Shown one piece after another: positions 11,664-32,900 of a stretch of DNA of 64,000 nt; the stretch's first letter is position 1, and the number at the start of each line of letters is the position of its first letter. The stretch is from Mauremys mutica (lineage: Eukaryota > Chordata > Testudines > Geoemydidae), in NCBI RefSeq assembly GCF_020497125.1, contig NC_059075.1, positions 105,439,222 to 105,503,221 on the forward strand, written 5' to 3'. The translations under genes were made by a program, and so were the position numbers. The notes beneath the pieces were generated by a model. The model searched no databases. It was given only the letters and a program-made list of their open reading frames with translations, and was not told the origin of the DNA.

Positions 11664-12087
11664 GCTGCTGGTGCAGTAAAATACCCATTGCCAGACAGTG
11701 CTGTACTCTGAAACCCAGAGACGCGATTTTCTTTAACTAAGAAATTCTTCTCTCCTAATATTGGAACATGTTACTGGAGTGCTACACCAACTGTATAATC
11801 ACTGCCCATAACACCTTATTGGGGCAAATCCTAATTAGCTTGCGTAGTATAATTAAATCAATGTATAGTTATTCGTGACCCACAGGTTCTCAACGGGAAT
11901 GTACACTTTGGGCCTCTCTCCTGCAAGCAGCATCACCAACTGCCCTAGTTATGTGGTCACTCCTAACTTCCTTGCTTAGTAACAGGGTCCATGATTATAT
12001 GCACATTGAGTTCACTTTGGAGCTACAGTAATAACTCAGATGCTTAGAGAAATTACATGACACTGCATTTCTTTTCAGCACTACAAG

Positions 12088-19717
<7,630 letters not shown>

Positions 19718-20375
19718 TTCTTCTGTCCTAGCATTTCACTATACAACAGTATAGGGGATTTGTCTGTTGCACTTTTCAAGTAGGTCAAGTCCTTTGATGT
19801 AGGTACTGACTAGAAACATGTAAAGCTAAAATCTATGAACAACTCAGTTTCCTGAAATTAGAGTATGAAACTGTTCTGTGGCTTTCTTTCCCTATTCACC
19901 AGCACCAGTATTTGTAGCCAGAGGTGGATCACAACCTAGTCATTTACAGTTAAGTGGTGTAAAGTAGATCTAGCACTCCTTGTAAAACACCACCTAGCAA
20001 AATCCTTTGCCTTTTTCTCTTCTTAATGTCAGTTCAGAAGAATATAACTGGTTTCACAACTGTGTAATAAATGTAAAGACCAACGTATTTCTTGTATTAC
20101 AAAAGATGGGGACAAACCAACTCTGACCAACTTTCTCTGACTGATAGATTAAAGATATCAACTTGTTGCAGGTCCAAATGTATTTTCCTAATTGCTTTGG
20201 AATCTCTGTGCATACCTTTTCTGAAGAACTTAATTTTTGTGTACTATACTGGAATAGCTGTAAATCTGGTTCCTAGAAATGTAAAAACCCAGGACTTCGT
20301 ATACAACAAATAAAGGCCACTGCAAGCATTCAACTGTACCAGCCCTAACACCAAATAAACCATTAACTGCTACTT
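19718..20375 (+). other. LDHA: LDHA 3' UTR
   Basis: Follows the stop codon. Three AATAAA hexamers are present, at 20066-20071, 20309-20314 and 20354-20359, so alternative polyadenylation is possible. The end coordinate is an estimate past the last signal. Confidence 0.6.
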
Positions 20376-22690
20376 CTGTTTCCTTGTCTAATTTTACTTT
20401 AGCGCTCAAACATAATCACAAAGTTGCCCTGTTCAGAGTTGTCCCTTTGAAGCACAGCACTAGCCCCTTTCAGAGGGAGGATACTGGGCTATATTGAAGT
20501 CAGCCTGATGCAGAGATGAGTATACCTCCACAAAAGCTTGATATTTAAATCCAGCTTCTCAGTATGAACACATCCTCTCTACCCTTTCTATAGCCCCATT
20601 ATCTCAAACCTTAGCTATTTAACTGAATATTAAAGTGGGGTTTTTTATTAACTTATTAGTGATTACATAAAAATCCCAGTAAATAGATGAGCAGAGACTA
20701 CAGGGGCTCAGTACTCTTGAATAGCATGTCTTCTGTATTTTGACATGTAAAATAGGGATTTAGGAGCTTAACTTTTGGCACTCAAGGTTAAGACTAAAAC
20801 CCCTAAAACACTTCAAGGTTTTTGAAGTGCATCCTTGCTATTAAGCTAAAATAAACCACTGCAAACTCCATTCCAAAGGAAAAACAAGGATTTTTTCTTT
20901 ACCTGTAAAACTGAACTGAGTGTAACTGCCTGTCAACCACCTGTGGAGAGAAAAGGATGACACCCATTAAGACAGACTGCAAATGAATCAGAACAAAGGT
21001 CTGCCATAATAGGAGTCTGCTGCTAGTGCATCCATGGAAGCAGGCTAGCAGCTTCCTTAAAACTTCATGCACTAATAGAAGCAGTTAAACCATATAGAAC
21101 AGCAATAAGAGTGGGGGAATGGATTACTATATATTCACTGAAAACCTTATTAAAGGTAGGGAATACCGCCAAGTACTCTCTAGTAATAAGGGCCCTAAAT
21201 TGTAGTAGCAAGCTGGTTTAAGGAGGCAGGAAGATGCATCTTGACTGAAGAAAAAATAAATTGGATTATTGAGTTACAGCCCTTAGACTACAATTTAAAG
21301 AAAGTATCAGAGGGGTAGCCATGTTAGTCTGGATCTGTAAAACAGCAAAGAATCCTGTGGCACCTTATAGACTAACTGACATTTTGCAGCATGAGCTTTT
21401 GTGGGTGCAAGACTTGTATCCGAAGAGTGGGTATTCACCCACGAAAGCTCATGCTGCAAAATGTCAGTTAGTCTATAAGGTACCACAGGATTCTTTGCTA
21501 ATTTAAAGAAACAGACCATGAGTGCAGGATCCTTTGTCCCACTTTAGGTCCAGAAAGAAAGTAGGGAGGGATACACAGCTCCTGATTAATGTGAAAGCTG
21601 GGCATGTTTCTCAAGACCAGTTAGTTGGAGGAAAAATAATTACTAGAGATTTGGAAGGGGGGGAGGGTGGAAGCAGTTTCTTTGTACTTATGTGACAGTA
21701 AAAAAACTCAACCAAAACTGCCATCTTGAATGAAAAAACAGGAATAGCAGCTGTAGGTCCAACTCCAGAATAAGTGGCTCATGCCATCTGCACTAAAACT
21801 CCTCATAGAGGTGTCTTCAGAGTCAGACTCCAAGGATGAGGAAATTTCTCTTCATCAGACTCTTTTGGGAGATGCACATTGGTTTCTTTGGCCTCTTACA
21901 AGAGAAAGGCTATTTCATTTAGCATGAAAACAGCAGATTGCTTAGAGGAGTGAGAGTGCTGCTTATTTTGGGCCCTTTAGAGTATATGATGCCTGCACTT
22001 CATCTGAATGGGAAAAGGACAGGGAAAATTTGGTTTCCATGAAAGATTTGTTGAGGTAGCCAACACCAGCCCTAATCTAAGGAAGCAAATGACCTCATCA
22101 ACTTGCTCAGACAAGGTAGTGGTAATTAGTCACCTGGGAAAAGAGCAGGATCCATTAGTATGGATTACAGAAAGCAATTTGCACCATAAACAATTTAAGG
22201 AAATAGATTTTGTTTCAAGCTTCCATGAGGTGATTCTGAGTAAAAAAGTTATGTACCTAAGCATAATTTTTAAGGTTAATATTCCCTATTTTGTCTAGCT
22301 GTTTTTACAAACTTCAAGACTACCAGTGAGTGATATTTGATTGTAATATCTAGATAGAATGGGGGAAAAAATCACCACAGTTTTTGCTATGGTCACCCTG
22401 CAAAAAATCACATTTCTTAGGTGACAAGATCTAGCACAGACGACAAGCCTTTACATTGGACATCCTGCTCTTTCATTAGTTTATAATAAACTTAAAAATG
22501 ACATATCAGCCATACTTAAAGCAACTGTGTTTATTCTTCCTAGTTCTGGACACTGAAGAAAAGATGTTTCCAGGTCTCAGCAATGTATTATCAGTATGTA
22601 TGTTTGTTAGTGAAATAAAAAGTTGCACAAACTAGGAAGATGTATCTGTTTGCAAAGGAAGTATATATTCTACACAAAAACATAGGAAGA
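20376..22690. other. Intergenic gap between the convergent LDHA and TSG101 genes
   Basis: About 2.2 kb separate the two 3' ends. The stretch holds one inverted-arm retroelement (21304-21499) and no recognisable exon. In mammals LDHC and LDHAL6A occupy this position; nothing LDH-like is seen here. Confidence 0.7.
21304..21499. mobile_element. Inverted-arm retroelement copy (Penelope-like?), 196 bp
   Basis: Starts gtatcagaggggtagccatg. Its two halves are near-perfect inverted copies (actgacattttgcagcatga against tcatgctgcaaaatgtcagt). Flanked by a perfect 12-bp duplication AATTTAAAGAAA (21292-21303, 21500-21511). The open frames on both strands are translations of the palindrome. Confidence 0.75.
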
Positions 22691-22908
22691 AAAAAAACTA
22701 TGCAACAAGTTTTATTTCGCATTAATCCACCAACACAAAAAAGATTACAAGGAATAGAAAGTGCATTAATAAAAGCTAGTCTTTACCAAAAAGAAAATAT
22801 ATTGATTCAAAATATCTTACACTTGAATGGTGTAATAACTTATTCTGGTCACCTACTGATTAAAAGAAAGAGTGACTGTTTCATAAGGAGCCCTACATCC
22901 CAGAGAGG
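22691..22908 (-). other. TSG101: TSG101 3' UTR (end estimated)
   Basis: Minus-strand AATAAA signals read as TTTATT at 22711-22716 and, further out, 22530-22535. The first gives a UTR of about 200 nt, the second about 400 nt. The boundary is an estimate. Confidence 0.5.
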
Positions 22909-22998
22909 TCAGTACAGATCACTAAGTCCAGCAGTCTTTCGTGCCTTCTGCATTAGCGCCCTCAGCTGGAATTGCTTGCGTGACAGAAGACGTACATG
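22909..22998 (-). CDS. TSG101: TSG101 last coding exon (residues 364-392 and stop)
   Basis: Acceptor CCCCAG|CATG, stop TGA at 22911-22909. Encodes [20 protein letters not shown] and ends KTAGLSDLY, part of the steadiness-box/VPS28-binding region. Confidence 0.95.
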   Translation of the reverse strand, partial: HVRLLSRKQFQLRALMQKARKTAGLSDLY

Positions 22999-25900
22999 CT
23001 GGGGAAAGAGAAGATACAATTTAGTGTAGCCATCAACTTTATGGCCTTCATTACAATCAGAGATTATCTGCAATCCAAAATTTTAATACTTTGGATAATC
23101 TGAGCCAAATGTGATGTTTATTTTTGGAAATGAATATTTAGACTTTCAGGGCCAAATCCTGATTTGAATAAACACAGAGTAAGGACCTCAAAATATATGT
23201 CCCAAAGTAAAATACTTTACACTTTCTGCAAACTGCAACACACAGTTCACAGCACTTTCTTTGCTAGAAATAGCAATCAAATTCAATTAGGTATCATTCA
23301 CTATGGTTTATTTTTAGTGAATTAAGTATCTGGTAAAATGTATTTAGATTTATGGAGAGTATAACAAATTAAATTGAATTACTGTAGATTATCATTGTGC
23401 CTCCCATGAGACACAACAACACTTGTCTGAAGCTGGGGTGAAGACCACACTGGTGAATGCAACAGCCAAGCTGCTTAAGGACCAGATGTTAAGCCATTAT
23501 CTGGTCTCTCCATACATGGGATACTAAAGATGAATCCCAGATTTGAAGTCTCAGCCCAAACTGGAATGTCAGTGAACTTCTGTTAGAAAAAGGAACTGAT
23601 AGTATTTATTTCCTGACTGATTGCCTAGGAGCAGACTACTAGACTTTTATATTTCTTAAATACAACACCTAAGGGACTCAAAAGGAGTGAGTATTAACTA
23701 AGATGGGTACACAATTAGCTTTAAAAGTTAAATAGTTTTATTGAATCAGTTTAATTTTAAGCATTTTTAATACTTTGTTTCAAAATCACAGGATTTATTC
23801 ACCTGTAAAATAAAGGTGAGGTATCTTTTTGCCCACTGCATGGCATTTTTTATCCTGATCCTTAATTAAACATTTAGCCTATCAACTTCCCTTTAAATGC
23901 TTTGACCTATAAGTGAAGTTAAGACAAGACTACAATCAGCAACTCCAAACCCTCTATTTTCCTTCCTGCACCCCAAGACAGTCATTAAGTGGGTTGGCAA
24001 AATGTCTGGTTGCTCAGTTAACTGGTCAAAATCAAGTCACTCTCAATATCTGCTATATGTCTCCCATCTAATTAGAAGGATTTCTTATGCACAGGGCCAA
24101 AAGATGTTTGAAATACTTGTGAATTATAATTCCAAAAGGTTTGAATCAATATTTCAATGCTACCTGTTAGGTTATAAATGAAAACAGACTCATAGGGATG
24201 AGGCCTTTTATTGCACTAGCCATTAAAAAAATATCTATACTACCATTCCATGCCAGAGAAGTTTTTTAAAGTGAATTAGTGTGGTGTTAGCTACCTTTTT
24301 ATGGAATGGAAAGCTGGTCAGATTTGTTACAATTCCTGTTTCTAAGTTGAGTGAAGGCTTAAAGGCATATCAAATGCAGAACACTACAATTTAGTGTGCC
24401 TTTACACCCCTGGAAAGCAGAGAGATACTGAAAAAGAGAAGGGACTTCAGTAAACTATTTCCTAGATTTAGGCCCCTCCGAGTATGCAACTGGCTCCACA
24501 TAGGTGGACCCCTGCATCCTTCACAACTTCACTCCACCCTTCTTAACCTAGGAACTTACTGTGACATATATCACTTCCTTTGCTCTGCCAAAGTCCCAAG
24601 CCCTTACTGCCCGCCTGTCAGCTTCTCCTGTAAAAAGCCTCCAGGCTTTCTCCCACATGCACCTTGTCTTCCTGCAAATGCCTCCCTTAAGACTCACCTC
24701 TGCTGTAATGCCTATAAAACCCAGCCTGATAACCACAGCTAAGCAGGTGACAAGCTGCAACTGTCCTCTTCCCCTTCTTTCCCTTTTCTATACCCCACCT
24801 ATAAAAATAGATCACTGCCACATTGAGCGAATAAGCTGTGTCAAATCTTCACCATATCATAAATAAACAAATCCATAGGCAGGCAGTGGTAATGAGCGGA
24901 TTCTTTTATAGAAGTGGCTTCTGGGTATCTCTTTGTCTATCCATACATATGGTTTGCTTGCCTCAGAATCAGACAACCTCCAATAGCCAACTGAAGTCAA
25001 TGCCTAAACCAGTGTTTTTCATTCGGTCCTCTTACTCATCTTTCAGTATCCGGCTATGTCTTGATCCAAAGCCACCCAAGCATTTGAAACTCTGCTTGGA
25101 ATAGAAAAATCCAATGTAAGGAAGAAAAAGATGAACACGGTGGAGCATTAGGCTATGGGAAGTGAGTTGGTGCTCTGTGTCCATTTCTGTATCCACACTA
25201 CCACAAACTCTTAGTTAGCCATTTCAGCAAAGGCACCAAGTCTAGAATGAGGGTGGAGACTGACTGAATAACTGCTCACCTTTACACTTAGTTTCTCCAC
25301 GATCAGGGTGAAGGTGCATTGATAAAGCAAGGCGGGCACACTGGCACAGCCACTGTTACACCTGGCCTAGTAACAGGACTTTAGTCTACAATGCTGTTAG
25401 CTAGGGACTTTTCACAAGCACCGACATTCCTTTTATTAACTGACGTTCTCTTTTTAAAAACTGCAGACATTTTTAAACCTACTGGTTCCCCTTTGGCAAA
25501 AAAACAAAACAAAAAAACAACCCAGCAACACAATCTCGGGACAGACGCAGGAATTTTCAGTTACAAAACGTTAGTCAAACACCTAACTTTCAATGCACAT
25601 TCAAAAATGTCTTGAGAAACCTACCTTTAGAAAGACATCTAGGTCAATAACCCCACGTCTCAATGCTTCTCCCAAGTAAAAGATGGTGTCTTCAATGGCA
25701 TTTTCCTCTGCATATAAGTTCAGGATCTGTTTGTAAAGTGGTGCTGTTGGAATGATAACTTCATCTATGTCATTATTTTCTGACTGATTTTCCATTTTCT
25801 CCAGTGCAGAACTAAGTTCTTCATCTTTCTTCTTAAGAAGATCAATGTTCTTATCGACTTCAGCCTAAAAAAATATTTAAAATACTTGCTCTGTTAAATG

Positions 25901-28900
25901 ACAGGTTTCAGAGTAGCAGCGGTGTTAGTCTGTATCCGCAAAAAGAACAGGAGTACTTGTGGCACCTCAGAGACTAACAAATTTATTTGAGCTACAGCTG
26001 TAGCCCACGAAAGCTTATGCTCAAATAAATGTGTTAGTCTCTAAGGTGCCACAAGTACTCGTGTTCAAGTACTCCTGTTCTTTTTGCTCTGTTAAAGTTC
26101 TTGAGCTCCAGAGGACCTCTTAAATTTTACTTTGATACACATTTGAAGAACTTTAGTTAAAAGAAAACATTGAAAAATGCTCCTTCCTTTCTGTAATTTT
26201 GTCCTGCTTTCCTCACTTTTTCTTAGGTCCCTCTTAGTTAAAGAAGCAAAATCCCCACAAGTTTCAAAATAGGGATTACACATATATCTGGATAATATCT
26301 TGGGCATAAGATACTTTTGATCTTGTAAAGTTAACCCACAAAAATAGTTATCCCCCTTCATTCAAGATAACCTACAGTTACGTTTTGCCAAGATTAGCCT
26401 ATAATTGTCCAGTTCTAACAGGTCCAGTTCTCCATTCTCCAGTGCTGCAAGGCTCTCTTGCAGACTCACTAGCTCTGGCACAACAGAGACCACGTGGAGG
26501 CAAGATGGCAAGCAGGGGTTGGGGAAGAGATGTAGTTCAGAAGCCATGAAAGGATGAGCAAGAATGTGGGAGGCCAGAGGCATAATGAGATATTAGCAAG
26601 TATGATGACTAGTTTAACAGGGATGTGTGGGCATGAGGGATGGAAGAGGCTTTTTGTTGTGGGGGGTGGGGGCCGTTGGCTTGAGGGTCCAGGGCTATGC
26701 AGGGAGACTGAGGTAGGGATGGAGTCCAGTGCCTCTATGCCATGACACTGGAGACTGAAGTGCTCCCCAGTGCTGTTGCCACAGTGCACCAAAGAGCTGA
26801 GACAGTGGCAAGGACTGGGATCTGACTGTTTTTATGCTGAGGTACTGGCACATGAATGGCTCCTTCTGGTGCTACTGCCGCCACAGCTTCCTGGCATACC
26901 AAAGCAGCAGTACCAGGAGGAGCCTCTGATGTGCAGAAGTCTCAATGCAGAGGTTCCGGGCCCCATTCCCCACTAGACTACTCTAATCCCCTCCCCTCCT
27001 GAAACTCCTGTTTAATCTCCCTGTGCACCATGGACAAGCACCACAGGCAGTTGAAGGAAGGTGAGCAGCCACACAAAGTGAGGGCATAGTGTGAGTGAGG
27101 TTAAGAGCATAGGAACAGCCATACTGGGTCAGACCAATAGTTCATCTTGCCCAGTAGCCTGTCTTCTGACAGTGGCCAATGCCTAGTGCTTCAGAAGGAA
27201 TGAACTGCAGAGGCAATTATCTAGTGATCCATCCCCCGTTGTCCACCCCCAGCTTCTGGAAGTCAAAGACTAGGCGCACACAGAACGTGTGGTTGCATTT
27301 CTGACCATCTTGGCGAATGGCCATTGATGGACCTATCCTTCATGAACTTACTGAATTCTTCTTTGACCCCACTTATACTTTTGGCCTTCACAACATCGCT
27401 GGCAATGAGTTCTACAGTTGACTGCGCGTTATGTGAAGAAATACTTCCTTTGGTTTGTTTTAAACTTGCTGCCTATTCATTTCATTGGGTGGCCCCTGCT
27501 TCTTGTGTTATGTGAAGGAGTAAATAACACTTTCTTATTCACTTTCTTCACATCATTCATGATTTTATAGACTCCTCTTAGTTGTCACTTTTCCAAGCAG
27601 CAAAGTCCCAGTCTTTTTAACCTTTCCTCACATAGAAGCTGTTTCATACTCCTAATCATTTTTGTTACCCATCTCTGTACCTTTCCAATTCTAATGTATC
27701 TTTTTTGAGATGGGGCAACCAGAACTGTATGCAGTATTCCAGGTGTGGATGTACCACAGATTTTTATAGTGGCATGATGATATTTTTCTGTCTTTTCTAT
27801 CTCTTTCCTAATGGTTCTTAACATTGTTAGCTTTTTTGACTGCTGCCACACATTGAGTGGATGTTTTCAGAGATCCATAATGACTTCATAAGCTTTCTTG
27901 AGCCGTAACAGCTAATTTAGATTCCATCATTTTGTATGTATAGTTGGGATTATATGTTCCAATGCACATTACTTTGCATTTAACAACACTGATCGTGATC
28001 TGCCATTTTACTGCCCAGTCACCCAGTTTTGTGAAATCCCTTTGTAACTCTTCACAGTCTGCTTTGGACTTAACTATCTGGAAAAATTTTGTATCATCTA
28101 AAATTTTGACACCTCACTGTGTACCCCTTTTTCCATATCATTTATGTGGGGGCAGAGAGGGGACACAGTATCAGAGAGATGGAGGGAAGAAAGGAATTCC
28201 ACTATAACCATCTATTGGTCATCAAAAACGTGATGTGCATGGGATGGGGAGCAAGGTAAAAAGTGGGATGGTGGAAGGGGGCCTGGAGTGGGAAAGGTAG
28301 AGGGGAGAGAAGCTGAACACTGAAGAACCACCTAGCATTTGTGCATTTTAGGTTAATGCTGAATTCATTTAATACAACAGCCTGACATATAATCAATCAA
28401 TCAGTTTTAATATAAACTGTTATTTCTAATATAACATTTTGAGAAGCTTCCAAAAATATTACCAAATCTTATTTATGAACCAGGAAGAACTAGATTAACT
28501 GCCGTATATACTCGTTCATTAGCCCATTCGTTTATAAGCTGAACCCTCAAGATGGGTAGGTAAAAACAGCAAAAACTGTATGACCCTTTCATAAGCTGAC
28601 CCTATATTTCAGGGGTTGGAAAACTTTGGCTCTGGCCCGTCAGGGTAAGCTACTGGCGGGTCGGGATGTTTTGTTTACTTGGAGCATCTGCAGGCACGGA
28701 GCCCCTCAGCTCCCAGTGTCCGCGGTTTGCCGTTCCCAGACAATGGGAGCTGTGGGAAGTGGCGCCACTATTTGTGACAGTTCAAATGCATATTCCTTTT
28801 GATATTTTATAATAAACCTTTGGAAAGATTCGATTTTTAATTCCAGATCTCTAGGAGGCTTTTGTGCTATCTTTGTTTGCTGATGAAGACAGAGATAGCA

Positions 28901-29917
28901 CAGTGATTGCTTTATCACTGTCAAATTATTATTGTTCTTTATTTAAAAAAAGCCCTGTAAATTGGCATGTCTGTAGGGATAACAGGCTATTTCAATTTTA
29001 CTAGAGATTCCATCGATTCTGCACATTATATTTTCATATTGGCTCGAGACTTATGAGGGCCATTTCAAGCCAATCTAGTCCACTAAACAAAGCCTTTGCA
29101 ACTTTAAAAGGCTGCAGTATTGACATCAATAAATGGGCCGGTAAACTTTGGCTCCCAGCCTGTCAGGGTAAGCCACTGGTGGGACGTTTTGTTTACCTGG
29201 AGCGTCTGCAGGCCTGGAGCCCCTCAGCTCCCTGTGGCTGCGGTTCGCTGTTCCCAGCCAAATGGCGCCACTTCCCGCAGCTTCCATTTGGCTGGGAACA
29301 GTGAACCGTGACCACAGGGAGCTGAGGGGCTCCAGGCCTGCAGACACTCCAGGTAAACAAAGCGACAATGTATTAGATATTCAATTCAATGATTCCATAG
29401 AGTTTAAAATCATCACATTTTGGTGTAGACCCGTTTATAAGCCGACTCCTGCTCTTTGATGCATCACTTTTTTACCAAAAATATTCGGCTTATGAACAAG
29501 TATATACGGTAAATTTTAATTTTTTTGTAATGTCATATACCTGCCAGTTTAGTTGACATAGCTGCAAAAATAATAATGTCTTGTATAGCACCTGCTTATT
29601 GAAAATGCTAACTAACTAATCTTCACATTCTCTTTGTAAAGATGGGTAAAGTAAAGCAGAGAGGCTAAGGTGACTTGTACAAGACCATGTGAGTCAGTGG
29701 TAGTACCAGGATATAGTAAAAACTGTCTCCATTACTGTTCAGAAGTTGGAGGTAGAAAGTTATACACATCCCTACATCAGGATCATCTTCAGGAATACAC
29801 ATCCTTCAACAAAATGTATTACAGTTTCCCTACGGCTAAATAAAATAATAAAGTGGATATTCTGGACACTGAGTTGAATAGTCTTAACTCCATTTCCATC
29901 TACTTTTCTTGCTCACA

Positions 29918-29958
<41 letters not shown>

Positions 29959-32900
29959 CCCTCAACTTAAAAAAGGTGACATTTTAAAACTGACATACTA
30001 GAAGCCTGGAAACATCCATTATACTCAAAACAGACAGTACATATATATGATTCAGTTCACTATTGGAAATCAAGACATATGGCATTGTTTTCTCAATCAG
30101 CTTACCACTTCCTGGTCTAAGCGAGTTACCATCTCTTCCAGCTTTTGGTGACCTTTTTTCAGGTCCTCTTCCGTCCGCTTCAAGGCATTGAGCTCAGCTT
30201 GTGCACGATCCATTTCCTCTTTCATCCGCCATCTCAGTTTATCACTCACTGCTGAAATGAGAGAAGCTCGAATGGTATCCTCGCTGATGGTACCATCTCT
30301 GCTGGGACCTGCAGAACAAAATTCACAGGCATAAAATTCTCTCTCACTCTTTTGGACAGCTTTGTTACAGGGCCATTTGATAGAAAGTGATTAAATCCCT
30401 GCACCTTGCTTTAAGAATGTAAGATAGGAACATAAAATGAATTTTTCCACGTTAGTTAATTTTCAGAAGCAATGCAGAGGCCACAATGAAATGCAGAAAA
30501 CCATATAGGAATTAAATTTAAAGGTGTATCCATGCACTCAGCTCACATTAAAATCTAACTGTGCTTTCAATCCTAATTTTAAAAAGGGGCTGCCCATCTC
30601 ATCACCAGCAAGTGCAGTTGAGATCCAAAAACAGTTAGTTTCAGTCTCTAACAGAAGGCTGAATTTATGGCAAACTCTGAAGGAGCTTAGTATAAAAGAT
30701 AACATTCAAATATGTAACTATTACGACTGTCTAACAGCTGGCCTATGAATGTGAATTGGTCTTCAGATATTCTGTAGTTTGAAACTTTCTATCAACAAGG
30801 ATGGAAAAACCTAGTAAACAGCCAGAAGTAAATGGATACACCCCACATGTGATATTTTAAACTTAATTATGAACAACATAGCAGACTGCTTTTCTATCAG
30901 AATATACCCTTTGATTGGTGCTTTCAACACTGAAATAAGGAGGAAAGAATGAATGAGCAATAATAGAATCACATCCAAGACAAATGTTGGTTTATTTTTG
31001 ATACCTTAAGTTATACACAGATCATTTCTTGAAACCTTTACGATTCTGTATCAGTACTTTTAAATTTCCTATATCTGATTACATAGTAGATTCTCATCTA
31101 ATTCAAATATAAATCAAAACATAACATTTCATTTATGCACAAAAATGTTCCCAATTGAAAGTCTCTTTCCTTATATGTAGGTAAAAAGCAGTCCTTAAAA
31201 CATTACAGTCACAAACTCCCAATGTGCTTTCTAATCTGCAGTTTCCCCCATTGTCTTCATGCAGATTAGACGGTCTTGCACGTCCTTTTGATTTAACATG
31301 GAATCTTTATACATACAAATTCTCACACTTGATTTAACTCAAACATTATTTCCATTAACACTATTAAAAATGTCTTCATAAATATTTACATGCCTTTAGC
31401 ACCAGTTATTCATGTCACACTAACATCAAAACCAACCAAAATTAGTAATAGTACTTTAGTATGAAAATTGTATTTTACCTTAAACATCAACTCAAAGTGC
31501 CCCACAGCTTTCATACGCAGCCATCCATCCTTTTTCTTTCTCCCTTGATCTTTAAAATTAAAACTCTTCTTTCTGAATTACAATCTTTTCCAGGTTACTA
31601 GTCTTTTTTTTCTTTAAGATGATCTGTGTATGATTAACCTATTTGGGTGACAGTGAGCATCCATAAAAGACATCATGACATTGGTGTGATTGGTCCATTC
31701 CCAAATTCAGCTGTTTTTATAATCTCCGGTCCACTGAACAACAAAGTAAACTGTTGTAAATTTCTGTCTATTCTTCCTAAAGTCTCTCAGCTGCTTTGTT
31801 CTATTGGTTGCTGTTTTATTCACTGGTTAGGGTATCCAGTTCCACAATGCCCCTTTGGAACACAGTCTCTGGTCCCAGTCTCTCCTTCCAGTTTCCTCAG
31901 ATTTCACTTTCTGGTTTTGTCGTCTCTTGTGAGGACATGACTATTTATTTTCTCTAGTGATGTATTCATTTTTCAGGAGTTTTGCATCCCACCTTCCACA
32001 TTTCTTTACTTGTTCTAGTGGCTAAATCTGACTGAAGGCAGGTGCACACAAGCTTCTTTACTTCAAAACTTGATGGTCAGGTACTGATTCATTCTCTTTC
32101 CTCCAGATGATGGAAAAGTCCAGTATCGCTCTTCGACTCATTGGAGTTTCTTGTTCACTACTGCAGCCAGTTTCTGACAAAGTTAAAATTAACAGTCCAG
32201 CATAACATTCACTATGTTCACAGCTCCTCTCCCAAGAGTCTTGCCTCTTCTCTCTAAAAACGTATAGCTGAGCACATGTAAGGAAGACTGGGTAACTACC
32301 AACCAGAGTATTCCCTCTGCATAATGAACTACATGTCAGTTAATACTCTTTGATTGATTCTTAACACGCACAGGCATATACACACTCGTCACAAAAGTCT
32401 GCACAGCACTGAGTTTTAAACGTTTTCACAATTCATTTTGTTGATCACAAGTATATATCTGAACAAAACTTCCCAAACATTGGCTATATTTAGTTTTTCA
32501 AAATATCTTAAAAGAAAGATCTTGAAACTGAAAAAAACTTAATAAAGCAATAATGATTGAGAGAGTATGTTTCTTTGGGATTACCGACCAGTTGGGAGAT
32601 ATGCTGAGGAACACTTTGACCTCTAAGATCAATGGGTTAATCTCCAGGAAATGCCCTGCATTCACATCACTACTGTTATTTTATTAGTTTTCTTTTCATT
32701 AACAATGTTTGTAAACTTAAGCACAAACATATTACAAAAGAGAAAAGCAAAAGCATAACTATATAGAATTGTTTGGATCTGAATATAGTCCAAGATAAAA
32801 GTTTGTATGTTGCTCCTTCATATTCACCCCAAGCAAAAAGATCAAAACTATTTTAAGTAAATTCTAAAAAGCTACAAAGGGATAGTGAGAGTCAACACAA

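Larger units (their letters stand above)
6482..12078 (+). other. LDHA: LDHA intron 1
   Basis: About 5.6 kb. The proximal 450 bp hold a degenerate tandem array (separate entry). A run of about 15 G follows near 7500. From about 7520 to 11140 I see no coding exon. Short hAT-like debris lies near 9000-9085. Two related DNA-transposon fragments lie at about 11141-11663. The intron ends in ATTTCTTTTCAG. Confidence 0.7.
25865..30105 (-). other. TSG101: TSG101 intron between residues 283 and 284
   Basis: 4.2 kb filled with repeats: an inverted-arm element (25899), a long CR1 fragment (27103-28132), a Tigger-like element (28499-29512), a MIR piece (29610-29715) and a CA repeat (29928-29958). The stretch 26400-27000 is GC-richer, with overlapping frames I cannot assign. 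Confidence 0.65.

Noticed and set aside
21307..21519. Mirror-image frames on both strands with shared peptides
   Set aside because: Direct consequence of the palindromic retroelement arms.
22640..23029. A 129-codon plus-strand frame
   Set aside because: Antisense shadow of the last TSG101 exon.
26362..26976. Frames on both strands in a GC-richer intron stretch
   Set aside because: No domain, no splice signals that would join them to TSG101, and no similarity I recognise.
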